Shown one piece after another: positions 28,648-36,853 of a stretch of 64,000 nucleotides of DNA. Position 1 is the stretch's first letter. Each line of letters opens with the position of its first letter. Position numbers and translations under genes: made by a program. The notes under the pieces are model-generated. The model searched no databases, was not told where the DNA came from, and saw only the letters and a list, made by a program, of their open reading frames with translations. The stretch comes from Fodinibacter sp963707895 (GTDB taxonomy: Bacteria > Actinomycetota > Actinomycetes > Actinomycetales > Dermatophilaceae): positions 1-64,000 of the forward strand of contig CAVPRS010000005.1 of the NCBI GenBank assembly GCA_963707895.1. Reading direction: 5' to 3'.

Positions 28648-29572
28648 ATGTTCCGCACTCGCGCCCTCGTGGTGGCCGCCGCCGCCACGACCGCACTCGC
28701 CCTGACCGCCTGCGGCTCCGACTCGCTGTCCGAGGGCAGCTCGAGCTCCGCGTCGGCCACGACGTCGTCCAGCGCGCCGGCCGTCGACCCGGCCCTGGTC
28801 GCCAAGCTTCCGGCCAAGATCAAGGATGCCGGCACCATCAACATCGGCACCGACGCCACCTACCAGCCCAACGAGTACCTCGACGCCGACGGCAAGACCG
28901 TGATCGGCATGGACGTCGAGCTGTTCGACGCGGTGATGAGCAAGTTCGGCATCAAGACCAACTGGGTGCCCTCCGCGTTCGACGCGATCATCCTCGGCAC
29001 GCAGAGCGGCAAGTACGACATCGGGGTCTCGAGCTTCACCGTCAACAACGACCGGATGAAGGAGGCCACCATGGTCAGCTACTTCAAGGCCGGCACCCAG
29101 TGGGTCACCCAGAAGGGCAACCCGAAGGCGATCAACCCCGACGACGCCTGCGGCAAGAGCGTCGCCGTGCAGAAGGGCACCGTGCAGGCCGACGTCGACC
29201 TGCCTGCCCGCCAGAAGGCCTGCACCGACGCGGGCAAGCCCGAGATCAAGGTGCTCGTCGACGCCGACCAGGCCAAGGTCACCGCGGCCGTGCAGTCCGG
29301 CAAGGCCGACGCCATGCTGGTCGACCTGCCGCCGGCCATCGCCGCGGTCGACTCCACGGGCGGCACGCTCGAGCTGCTCGGCGAGCAGTACGACTCGGCC
29401 CCCTACGGCTACGTGCTGCCCGAAGGATGCCGCCGGAACCGACTTCGGCGAGGCCATCGTCGAGGCCCTCAAGCAGCTCAAGGCCGACGGCACCTACGAC
29501 CAGATCCTGGCCAAGTGGAAGACCGAGGGTGGCGCCATCAGCGACTTCGCCGTGAACCCGACGGTCAGCTGA
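28648..29572 (+). CDS. Polar amino-acid ABC transporter substrate-binding lipoprotein, one indel
   Basis: An extracellular solute-binding protein of family 3. The signal peptide ends in the lipobox LTAC, followed by a Ser-rich spacer, then INIGTDATYQPNEYLDADGK, IGMDVELFDAVMSKFGI, KYDIGVSSFTVNNDRMK and SGKADAMLVDLPPAI. An extra base at about 29419-29426 shifts the frame; without it the end reads TDFGEAIVEALKQLKADGTY and stops at 29572, giving 307 residues. It is the first gene of an importer operon with the permease at 29577 and the ATPase at 30521. The ligand is unknown; glutamine, glutamate or a similar amino acid is typical. Confidence 0.9.
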
Positions 29573-29576
29573 CGCC

Positions 29577-30521
29577 GTGACCGCGTCGACGCAGGACCGG
29601 CCGGGCGCCATCGACGCCCGGCCGGTCCGGCACCCCGGACGGTGGGTGGCCCTGGCCGTCATCGCGATCGTGGTCGCGATGATCATCAGCTCGTTCGCGA
29701 CCAACGAGAAGTGGAACTTCCCGTTCGCGTTCGAGATCATGCAGCAGACCCCGGTCATCGAGGGACTGTGGAAGGGCACCATCTTCGGCACCGTCGGCGC
29801 GATGATCCTGGGCATCGGCCTGGGCATCATCCTCGCGGTGATGCGCCTGTCGACCAACCCCGTGCTGCGCGGGGTCGCGTTCGTCTACATCTGGTTCTTC
29901 CGGGCCATCCCGCGCTACGTGCTGCTGGTGCTGCTCGGCACCGGCATCGGCTTCCTGTACCCCACTCTGGACATCGGCGTCCCCTTCGGCCAGCAGATCG
30001 CCGACGCGCTGGGGCTCGACACGTCGTTCACGTTCTACACGCTCGACTACAACGTCATCTCAACCACCATCTGGGTCGGCATCCTGGGCCTGGGGCTGTC
30101 GGAGGCCGCCTACATGGCCGAGATCGCCCGCGCCGGCATCCTGTCGGTCGACAAGGGCCAGGCCGAGGCCGCGCAGGCGCTCGGCATGCCGCCCGGCAAG
30201 ACGATGCGTCGCGTCGTGCTCCCCCAGGCCATGCGGGTCATCGTCCCCCCGACCGGCAACGAGACGATCGCCATGGTCAAGGACACCTCGCTGCTCATCG
30301 CGGTCCCTGTCATCGTCGAGCTGTTCTTTCAGGCCTACCAGTTCGGCTCGCGCAGCTTCAAGATCATGCCCGGCATCGTCGCGGCGACGGTCTGGTACCT
30401 CATCATCTGCTCGATCCTGATGGTCCTGCAGGCACGCCTCGAGAAGTACTACGGCCGCGGTTTCGGCGCGGTGCCGAAGAAGACCCAGCAGAGGATCACC
30501 GAGATAGAGGCGGACCACTGA
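29577..30521 (+). CDS. Amino-acid ABC transporter permease
   Basis: A 314-residue permease of the HisMQ/GlnP type with five to six membrane segments. The pattern IEGLWKGTIFGTVGAMILGI, FFRAIPRYVLLVLL and SEAAYMAEIARAGILSVDKG is the characteristic EAA loop region (EIxRAGIxxVxxGQ-EAA). VVLPQAMRVIVPPTGNE and a last helix follow. It starts at a GTG four bases after the binding-protein stop and overlaps the ATPase start (TGATG). A single permease suggests a homodimer. Confidence 0.95.
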   Translation: MTASTQDRPGAIDARPVRHPGRWVALAVIAIVVAMIISSFATNEKWNFPFAFEIMQQTPVIEGLWKGTIFGTVGAMILGIGLGIILAVMRLSTNPVLRGVAFVYIWFFRAIPRYVLLVLLGTGIGFLYPTLDIGVPFGQQIADALGLDTSFTFYTLDYNVISTTIWVGILGLGLSEAAYMAEIARAGILSVDKGQAEAAQALGMPPGKTMRRVVLPQAMRVIVPPTGNETIAMVKDTSLLIAVPVIVELFFQAYQFGSRSFKIMPGIVAATVWYLIICSILMVLQARLEKYYGRGFGAVPKKTQQRITEIEADH

Positions 30522-31463
30522 TGAGCGAGCCGACCGCCGACAGCGACCACCGACGGCTTCCCCCTCGTCCACGCGGTCAACGTCACCAAGGCCTTCCACG
30601 GCACCGAGGTGCTCAAGGGCATCGACATGGACGTGCAGCGCGGCGAGGTCGTCGTGCTGCTCGGGCCGTCGGGGTCGGGCAAGACCACCTTCCTGCGCTG
30701 CATCAACCAGCTCGAGACCATCGACGGCGGCCGGATCTGGGTCGACGGCGACCTGATGGGATACGAGGACCGCAGCGGCACGCTGCACCGCCTCACCGAC
30801 AAGCGGATCGCCGCCCAGCGCCGCGACATCGGGATGTGCTTCCAGCGGTTCAACCTCTTCCCGCACAAGACGGTGCTCGAGAACGTCATCGAGGCGCCGA
30901 CCCAGGTCAAGGGCGTGAAGAAGAAGGACGCCACCGCCAAGGCCCTCGAGCTGCTCGAGCAGGTGGGCCTGGGCGACAAGCCGTCGGCCTACCCGTCGCA
31001 GCTCTCGGGTGGCCAGCAGCAGCGGGTGGCGATCGCCCGGGCGCTCGCGATGGACCCCAAGCTGATGCTCTTCGACGAGCCGACGAGCGCGCTCGACCCC
31101 GAGCTGGTCGGTGAGGTGCTCAAGGTGATGCGCGACCTCGCCAACGACGGCATGACGATGATCGTGGTCACGCACGAGATGGGCTTCGCCCGCGAGGTCG
31201 CCGACCGCGTCGTCTTCATGGACGCCGGTGTGGTCGTCGAGGAGGGTCCGCCCTCGCAGGTCATCGGCAACCCCCAGCACAAGCGCACCAAGGCGTTCCT
31301 GTCGCGGATGCGCCAGGAGGAGGCCGCCCACGCCGAGGCGATCGTCGCCACGGTGACCGAGAACGCCGAGGCCCTCGCCGCGATCGCCGCCAAGGACGCC
31401 GAGCACGACCAGGCCGCGCAGGAGGCCATCGACAACATGAGGGACGCCACCGGGCAGCGGTGA
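30521..31463 (+). CDS. Amino-acid ABC transporter ATPase, one indel near start
   Basis: A GlnQ-like ATPase of 313 residues after correction. An extra C at 30547-30548 shifts the first ten codons (MSEPTADSD) away from the conserved frame, which continues GFPLVHAVNVTKAFHGTEVL. It has Walker A LLGPSGSGKTTFLRC, the Q-loop CFQRFNLFPHKTVLENV, the signature LSGGQQQRVAIARALAMDP, Walker B MLFDEPTSALDPELV and the H-loop VTHEMGFA. About 50 Ala/Glu-rich residues form an unusual C-terminal tail. The stop overlaps the sodX start. Confidence 0.92.
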
Positions 31464-31807
31464 CCCACCGCACCCGACCGCCCCGGATGCCGTGGCCCGC
31501 CCTGGTGCGGGTTCGTGGCCGGTCGATGCTGCCCACCTACCGCGAGGGCGACGTGCTGCTCGTGCTGCGCGGCATCCGACCGCGTCCCGGGAGGGCCGCG
31601 GTGGTGCGCCTCCCGCCGGATGCCGCCGGGCGCCCGCGACCGCTGTCGGTGAAGCGGGTGACCGGGCCCGATCCGGCTGCGCCGCAGCGCTGGTGGATCG
31701 ACTGCGACAACGCCGCCGAGGGCGTCACGTCGTTCGACGTGGGGTCCCTGGCCAGCGAGGACATCGTGGCGGTGGTCGTCGGGTTGGTCTGGCGACCGCT
31801 GGGGTAG
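31460..31807 (+). CDS. sodX: Nickel-type superoxide dismutase maturation protease
   Basis: A small S26-family signal-peptidase-like protease of 115 residues that trims the N-terminus of the Ni-SOD precursor to expose the metal-binding His. It contains the serine motif VRVRGRSMLPTYREGDVLL and the lysine region LSVKRVTGPDP, followed by the strand WWIDCDNAAEGVTSFDVGSL. The GTG start overlaps the ABC ATPase stop. It lies 44 bases upstream of sodN, which settles the assignment. It lacks an obvious membrane anchor. Confidence 0.92.
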   Translation: MTHRTRPPRMPWPALVRVRGRSMLPTYREGDVLLVLRGIRPRPGRAAVVRLPPDAAGRPRPLSVKRVTGPDPAAPQRWWIDCDNAAEGVTSFDVGSLASEDIVAVVVGLVWRPLG

Positions 31808-31851
31808 GTTTGGCAGGACCGCACGTTTCGCCACCACGAGGAGAGAGACCC

Positions 31852-32247
31852 ATGCTGTCCCTGTTCCGCATCACCGACGTCTCGGCGCACTGCGACCTGC
31901 CGTGCGGCGTGTACGACCCCGCCCAGGCACGCATCGAGGCGGAGTCGATCAAGGCGATCATCGCCAAGGTCGCCGACAACGACGACCCCGACTTCCGCAC
32001 CCGCGCCATCCTCATCAAGGAGCAGCGCTCCGAGCTGGTCAAGCACCACCTCTGGGTGCTGTGGACCGACTACTTCAAGCCCCCGCACTTCGAGAAGTAC
32101 CCCGAGCTGCACACCCTCGTCAACGAGGCCACCAAGCTCGCGGGCGCCGCCGGCACCAAGGGTGAGCTCGACGCCGCCAAGGCCGACGAGCTGCTCGCCA
32201 AGATCGACGAGATCGCGCGCATCTTCGCGGAGACCAAGAAGGCCTGA
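31852..32247 (+). CDS. sodN: Superoxide dismutase, nickel type
   Basis: Ni-SOD removes superoxide in the cytosol. The precursor is 131 residues. Its 12-residue leader (MLSLFRITDVSA) precedes the nickel hook HCDLPCG, whose His, two Cys and backbone bind Ni after SodX cleavage. The rest is the four-helix domain with DPAQARIEAESIKAI, KHHLWVLWTDYFKPPHFEKY and DELLAKIDEIARIFAETKK. A good ribosome binding site (AGGAGAGAG) precedes the ATG. It may be read from the ABC operon or from its own promoter in the 44-base gap. A strong hairpin follows. Confidence 0.97.
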   Translation: MLSLFRITDVSAHCDLPCGVYDPAQARIEAESIKAIIAKVADNDDPDFRTRAILIKEQRSELVKHHLWVLWTDYFKPPHFEKYPELHTLVNEATKLAGAAGTKGELDAAKADELLAKIDEIARIFAETKKA

Positions 32248-32266
32248 CCTCCCCGGACACCACGAC

Positions 32267-32296
32267 GGCCGCCCCCGGCGACAGCAGGGGGCGGCC
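32267..32296. terminator. Bidirectional terminator between sodN and manA
   Basis: A perfect 10-bp stem, GGCCGCCCCC (32267-32276) with GGGGGCGGCC (32287-32296), and a 10-base loop. Imperfect ACGAC/GTCGT flanks extend the pairing. It lies 20 bases after the sodN stop and 30 bases beyond the manA stop on the other strand. Confidence 0.8.
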
Positions 32297-32325
32297 TCGT
32301 CGTCCCCGGACCACCCAGCGTCGGG

Positions 32326-33480
32326 CTACGGCTCGGGGACGGTGACGACGAAGACCTCGCCGACACCCTCGAGGGTGACGGCCCCCTCGCCGGCCGGCAG
32401 GAACGCCGACTCGACGTCGCCGAGCTCGAGGGTGCGAGACGCCGAGGCCAGGGTGACCCCGCCCCGCAGGCAGAACGCGATGCGCGGACCGTGCTCACCG
32501 GGCAGGGCCCGCCCCGGGGTGACCCGGAGGAGCCGGAACCGGTCGGAGGCGCTGTCGAAGGCCTCGAGGCCCGGCTCGACGACCCGGCCGCGGCCGACGA
32601 CGCCGTCGGCCACCGGGTCGACGATGCGCAGCAGCTCGGCGACGTTGACCGCCTTGCTGGTCAGGCCCGCGCGCACCACGTTGTCGGAGTTGGCCAGCAC
32701 CTCGATGCCCAGCCCGCGCACGTAGGAGTGGAGCACCCCCGCGGCGACGTCGATGAACTCGCCCGGCTGCAGCACCCGGTGGTGCATGAGGAGCAGCACG
32801 ACCAGGCCGATGTCGTCGGGGTGCTCCTCGGCCACCCGCACCACGGCCGCCGCGGCGTCGCCCATCTCGTCACCGGCGGCTTCGAGCCGCACGCAGGCCG
32901 CCACGACCTCCCGCGCCAGGTCGGTCACCTCGTCGGCCGGGGTGGCAAGCACCGCGCCGAGCATGGCGTGCGCCGGGTCGTCGGACACCGCCGCCTTCTC
33001 GACCAGGTCGGCGAGGCGCTGCACCCCGAGCCGGGTCACGAGGTCGGCCACCTCGGCGTGCGAGCGCATGCCCACGAACACCTCGAACGGGGAGATCGCG
33101 AGGAGCAGCTCGGGCTTGGCCCAGTCGTCGACGTAGACCGAGTCGCCGCTGATCGCCCGCACGCCGGTGGCCTGCTCGGCACTCGGGTGGGCCTGGATGG
33201 AGATCGCACGCCCGGGAGCCAGCACCTTGAGCAGGAACGGCAGCCGGGGCCCGTACCGCTCGACGCACTCCTCCCCCAGCTCGCCGACCGGGTCGGCGGC
33301 GACGAGCGACGCGAGGTCGGGAGCGCCATCGCGGTCGGTGGTCGCCGGGCCCTCCTCGTGGGCGCCCATCCACAGCTCGGACTCCGGCTGCGGACTCGGG
33401 ATGCTGCGACCCTGGAGGCTGGCGATGGACACGTTCGATCCCCACGCGTCGGTGAAGATGACGGGAGTCAGGCGGTCCAC
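32326..33480 (-). CDS. manA: Mannose-6-phosphate isomerase, class I
   Basis: ManA interconverts mannose-6-phosphate and fructose-6-phosphate, feeding GDP-mannose. The 384-residue cupin has DAWGSNVSIASLQGRSIPSP, ESELWMGAHEEGPA, KVLAPGRAISIQAHPSAEQA with the zinc His and Gln, the insert WAKPELLLAISPFEVFVGMR and the second zinc region FIDVAAGVLHSYVRGLGIEV with NSDNVVRAGLT. All expected metal-site residues are visible. It is monocistronic or is the last gene after the HD pair upstream. Confidence 0.93.
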   Translation of the reverse strand: MDRLTPVIFTDAWGSNVSIASLQGRSIPSPQPESELWMGAHEEGPATTDRDGAPDLASLVAADPVGELGEECVERYGPRLPFLLKVLAPGRAISIQAHPSAEQATGVRAISGDSVYVDDWAKPELLLAISPFEVFVGMRSHAEVADLVTRLGVQRLADLVEKAAVSDDPAHAMLGAVLATPADEVTDLAREVVAACVRLEAAGDEMGDAAAAVVRVAEEHPDDIGLVVLLLMHHRVLQPGEFIDVAAGVLHSYVRGLGIEVLANSDNVVRAGLTSKAVNVAELLRIVDPVADGVVGRGRVVEPGLEAFDSASDRFRLLRVTPGRALPGEHGPRIAFCLRGGVTLASASRTLELGDVESAFLPAGEGAVTLEGVGEVFVVTVPEP

Positions 33481-33515
33481 GGGAGCTCTCCGGGCTGGGG
33501 TCGGGGCACCCGATG

Positions 33516-34847
33516 CTAACGCGGAGCGGGTAGCCGCTCCTCGACCCGGCCCACCGTCGTGTCCGAGGTGGCGACGGCCAGCGCCTCGACGACCTCCGGG
33601 TCGTACTGGTAGCCCAGACCGAGGTGGATGCGCTCGTTGGCCACCCGCACCTGGTCGGGGTCGTCGCTGCCGCCGGTGAGGTCGTCGAACGCGTTCGCCA
33701 CCTTGATGATCCGGCTCGCCATCGGCACCTCCTCGCCGAGCTCACGCACCTGGCGGTAGGGCGTGGTCTGCGCCTCGACGTAGTCGGCCACGGTGTCGAG
33801 GCCTTCGGCGTGCCGGATGATCCGGGCCCCCTCGTCGGCGATGTCCCTCTGGTCGGTCGGCGCGGCGAGCACGGTGGCCCCACCCGGGATCGGCTCGACG
33901 AGCGAGATCTGGCCCAGGTCGTGCAGCAGTGCGGCGTACTCGAGCTCGCGCAGCTCGCGGTCCGAGATGCCGAGCACCCGGCCGATGCGCACCCCGAGGT
34001 CCGCCACCCGTTCCGCGTGGCCCGCCGGGGTGTAGCCCCCCTCCTCGGTGAGGTGCGACAGCGTGGCGATCGTCTGGCGGTAGGTCACCCGGTTCTGCGT
34101 GTAGCGCCCGACGGCGAGGTAGGTGATGGCGAGGGGGAAGAGGGCTGCCGGCAGGGAGAGCAGGCCGAGCACGGGGGCCATGAGGGCGACCATGGGGCCT
34201 GAGACCACGACGGCGGCGGTCAGCGGCGCCACCTCCCCGAACTCGTCGCGCAGCGCAGCGAGCCACGGGCTGCGCTGACGCTCGGAGCGGACCGCCGACG
34301 ACAGCACCAGCTCGACCGAGATGCCCAGCCCGGCGACGGCCACCATGCCGATCGCGACCAGCCACGGCGACACGGTCGGGTCGACCTCCAGCCCCCACAG
34401 CGTCTGGCCGTTCAGCGTGAAGGCGCGAGCCAGCCAGGCGGCGGTCGCCACTCCCACCAGTCGGGCCGCGACCTGGTCGAGCCCGACGGCGCGGCCCTGG
34501 GCGGCTCGCACCCCCGCGGCGAGCAGGAGGCCGGTGGCGACCGCGACCGCGACGAAGTCGGCGTCGACGTCGAGAACGGGCTGGCCGTAGATCTCGGCGA
34601 GGAAGACGAAGGCCAGCGCCGAGGCCGACGCCAGGGGCGCCGCCTCGCGCCCGCTGGGCATCTTCAGGCGGAACAGCTCGCCCACCGTGATCGCGGTGAC
34701 GAAGACGGCCACCGTGAGCTGGTGGATGGCGAGCTGGTCGAGCAGCGTCCCGCCACCTGCGTACAGGCCCATGGCGAGCACGAGGACGCCCGACGCCAGC
34801 ACGGCCCACGCGCGCGGCAGGTGCCGTCCGGGCAGCACCGACCTCAC
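33516..34847 (-). CDS. Membrane protein with C-terminal degenerate HD-GYP domain (second of pair)
   Basis: A 443-residue protein. Residues 1-240 form about eight membrane segments, for example AVLASGVLVLAMGLYAGG, LSLPAALFPLAITYLAVGRY. The soluble C-terminus is an HD hydrolase domain (HLTEEGGYTPAGHAERVADL, then LEYAALLHDLGQISLVEPIP). The HD metal pair is present but the GYP motif of c-di-GMP phosphodiesterases is replaced by a divergent VEAQTTPYRQVRELGEEVPM. The end, MASRIIKVANAFDDLTG, is HD-GYP-like. Its GTG start overlaps the stop of the similar gene at 34844. It may hydrolyse a cyclic nucleotide or act only as a sensor. Confidence 0.8.
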   Translation of the reverse strand: MRSVLPGRHLPRAWAVLASGVLVLAMGLYAGGGTLLDQLAIHQLTVAVFVTAITVGELFRLKMPSGREAAPLASASALAFVFLAEIYGQPVLDVDADFVAVAVATGLLLAAGVRAAQGRAVGLDQVAARLVGVATAAWLARAFTLNGQTLWGLEVDPTVSPWLVAIGMVAVAGLGISVELVLSSAVRSERQRSPWLAALRDEFGEVAPLTAAVVVSGPMVALMAPVLGLLSLPAALFPLAITYLAVGRYTQNRVTYRQTIATLSHLTEEGGYTPAGHAERVADLGVRIGRVLGISDRELRELEYAALLHDLGQISLVEPIPGGATVLAAPTDQRDIADEGARIIRHAEGLDTVADYVEAQTTPYRQVRELGEEVPMASRIIKVANAFDDLTGGSDDPDQVRVANERIHLGLGYQYDPEVVEALAVATSDTTVGRVEERLPAPR

Positions 34848-36115
34848 GCGGACACCCCCGCTCGACGTGACAGGGCCTGGTCGAGAGCGCGCAGGAGGTC
34901 CTCACGACCGGACGGCGTGCTGCGGAGCAGGTCCACCGCCTCCCGCGTGGACAGCACCACGCCGTCTGCCGTGCCCACCTCGGTGAGCATGTCGAACTCG
35001 TCGGCGAGCCCCACGAGCAGGGCGGCGACGCTCAGGTCGTCTCGCGACCCGGGTACCACGGCCTCGCGGTGGTGCGCGATGGCGTCGAGCGCCCCGGACA
35101 GGAAGCTGAGCCCCTGCAGCAGCTGGACACCACGGGCGGGGTAGCTCCGCATGCGGCTGCTGCCCACTCCGGTGCTGCGGACCAGCCCGGTGGGCAGGGT
35201 CGTGAGCCCCAGGTCGTGGAGCATCCCGGCGACGCGCGCATCCGCGACCGCCTGGCTGCGCAGGCCGAGCTGTTCTGCCATGCTCGCGCTCAGGTCGGCC
35301 ACCCGGATGCTGTGGCCCATGAGGTGTGGGGCCTTGGCCTCGACCGCCGCCACGAGCACGTGGAGCGCGCGCTCGTGTCCCTTGACCTCCTCGGCGTACT
35401 GGCGGTAGGCCCACTGGGCCACGACGAGGGGCGGGAGGATGAGGAAGACGCTCGCCGAGCCCAGGCCGGCCGGCTCCCAGAGCACCACCAGGATGAACGC
35501 GATGATGCCGTAGCCGAGGTGCGCAGGTCCGCTGGTGCCGAGCAGGCGGCCGACCTGGGCCCGCATCGGCATGCCGGCCGCCAGCCGCACGACGACCGCG
35601 AGCAGCACGAGGTTGACGACGAGCTGGACGACGTCGGCGAAGAGGACCGGGATCCCGATCTCGCGAACGATCTGCCAGGGGCCGACAGGGTCGTTCCCCG
35701 GGTCGCCGCCGGCCACCAGGTACGCGAAACCGCCGACGACCCCCATCGTCGCGAACATGCCGGAGTTGAAGATGCGCACGGTGAGGGGGTTGCGCGCCTC
35801 GTGCATCGGGCCGATGAGCATCCCGACGATCCCGGCGGCCGCTGGGCCCACGAGGGCCATGGCGGCGAGCAGGACGATGCTCGTGAACGACAGCGTCACC
35901 CGGCCCGAGTCGACCTCGACGGACCCGAACCACCACGCCAGGACGGCCAGCAGCAGCACCACCCAGAAGGTGGCGTCGATCTCGAGACCGTCGACACGGA
36001 TCGCCGCCGCGGTGAGGCTGATTCCCACCACGGCGACGCAACCGACATAGACGCTGGTCGCACGACCGACTCGCGGTGAGGCCGGGTGGTCCGGTTCGGA
36101 GGCCTCAGTCGACAT
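34844..36115 (-). CDS. Membrane protein with degenerate HD-GYP domain (first of pair)
   Basis: A 423-residue paralogue of the downstream gene. After an N-terminal polar stretch, about eight membrane segments occupy residues 20-225, including ATFWVVLLLAVLAWWFGSVE and VPVLFADVVQ-like helices. The HD domain follows: VAAVEAKAPHLMGHSIRVAD, then ARVAGMLHDLGLTTLPTGLV, and IAHHREAVVPGSRDDLSVAA in place of the GYP loop. It starts 12 bases after the stop of a secreted-peptide gene and overlaps the next HD gene by four bases, so all three look like one transcript. The ligand and reaction are unknown. Confidence 0.8.
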   Translation of the reverse strand: MSTEASEPDHPASPRVGRATSVYVGCVAVVGISLTAAAIRVDGLEIDATFWVVLLLAVLAWWFGSVEVDSGRVTLSFTSIVLLAAMALVGPAAAGIVGMLIGPMHEARNPLTVRIFNSGMFATMGVVGGFAYLVAGGDPGNDPVGPWQIVREIGIPVLFADVVQLVVNLVLLAVVVRLAAGMPMRAQVGRLLGTSGPAHLGYGIIAFILVVLWEPAGLGSASVFLILPPLVVAQWAYRQYAEEVKGHERALHVLVAAVEAKAPHLMGHSIRVADLSASMAEQLGLRSQAVADARVAGMLHDLGLTTLPTGLVRSTGVGSSRMRSYPARGVQLLQGLSFLSGALDAIAHHREAVVPGSRDDLSVAALLVGLADEFDMLTEVGTADGVVLSTREAVDLLRSTPSGREDLLRALDQALSRRAGVSA

Positions 36116-36127
36116 CGGTCACGCTGG

Positions 36128-36271
36128 TCACATCTTCCAGCCCCAGGCGAGCTGGGCCTCTGACGAGCCGTTGGCCTTGGCGTTGGCGGGCGCTGCCTGG
36201 GCGGTGGCGGGGACGAGCAGCGCGACGGTCGCGAGGGCGGCAACGGCGACGAGAGTGCGGAACTTGAGCAT
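36128..36271 (-). CDS. Secreted mini-peptide, 47-residue precursor
   Basis: Too short for usual gene callers. ATG at 36271 with an AAAGGGA ribosome binding site six bases upstream. The precursor starts MLKFRTLVAVAALATVALLV and has a type I signal peptide with cleavage motif AQA after residue 26. This leaves a 21-residue mature peptide (APANAKANGSSE and the tail AQLAWGWKM). The mature part has no cysteine, a hydrophobic Trp-Gly-Trp near the end and one Lys. Codon use is fully GC3-biased and the frame ends 12 bases before the first HD membrane-protein gene. I know no described family; a signal or structural peptide is possible. Confidence 0.7.
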   Translation of the reverse strand: MLKFRTLVAVAALATVALLVPATAQAAPANAKANGSSEAQLAWGWKM

Positions 36272-36420
36272 GGGAATTCCCTTTCAGAGGCGGTATCCAG
36301 CCCAAGGACGGCTGTGGCCGGATACCCGAGTCTCCCATGGCGCCCTGTGTGCGACAATGATCCGGAGCTCCGTACGTCTCAGCAGGCCTACAGGGCACTT
36401 TCCCGACGAAAGGCACCCCG

Positions 36421-36495
36421 ATGAGCAAGCGCGCCCGCAAGCGCCGCTCGCGCAAGGGCAACAAGGCCAACCACGGTCGCAAGCCCAACGCCTGA
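36421..36495 (+). CDS. Ribosomal protein bL37 (AURKAIP1/COX24-type)
   Basis: A 24-residue, extremely basic peptide (MSKRARKRRSRKGNKANHGR plus KPNA). It closely matches the mycobacterial small ribosomal protein bL37 bound in the large subunit near the intersubunit bridge. It is one of the shortest real genes in actinobacteria and is routinely missed. A strong hairpin terminator follows 12 bases later, so it is a monocistronic transcript. Confidence 0.92.
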   Translation: MSKRARKRRSRKGNKANHGRKPNA

Positions 36496-36507
36496 GCGCG
36501 AACGCAC

Positions 36508-36543
36508 GAACACCCGGTAGGCCTCACGGCATACCGGGTGTTC
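36508..36543. terminator. Terminator after bL37, bidirectional
   Basis: A perfect 12-bp stem, GAACACCCGGTA (36508-36519) and TACCGGGTGTTC (36532-36543), with a 12-base loop, followed by TCGTT. It also faces the 3' end of rsrA on the opposite strand, so it can stop both. Confidence 0.85.
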
Positions 36544-36571
36544 TCGTTGTGGCGCAGGCTGTTCGGGCGGT

Positions 36572-36853
36572 TCAGCTGTCGTTCTCGAGGCGCACCATCG
36601 TGATCCGCTGCATGATCTGCAGGCGCACGGCCGCGGGCGCGGTCTCGCCCGAGCAGGAGCGTCGCACGACCTGCTTGAGGGCCACGTCGAGGTCGTGCTC
36701 GGCGAGGCACGGCTGGCACTCGTTGAGGTGAGCTGCGACACGTCGCACGTCGTCCGAGCTCATCTCACCGTCGAGGTACTCGTAGATGCGGTGCAGCACC
36801 TCGGAGCAGTCGCCGTGTCCGGCGTGCGGGTCCTGGGCGTCGGCGTGCGTCAT
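36572..36853 (-). CDS. rsrA: Mycothiol-system anti-sigma factor (RsrA-like)
   Basis: A 93-residue zinc anti-sigma factor that binds SigR and releases it when its thiols are oxidised. The zinc/redox motif is AHLNECQPCLAEHDLD (HxxxCxxC), preceded by CSEVLHRIYEYLDGEMSSDD, typical of RsrA/RshA. The ATG at 36853 overlaps the sigma stop codon (ATGA), so the pair is co-translated. The C-terminal RLQIMQRITMVRLENDS helix matches the family tail. This locus should sense disulfide stress in an organism that makes mycothiol. Confidence 0.95.
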   Translation of the reverse strand: MTHADAQDPHAGHGDCSEVLHRIYEYLDGEMSSDDVRRVAAHLNECQPCLAEHDLDVALKQVVRRSCSGETAPAAVRLQIMQRITMVRLENDS

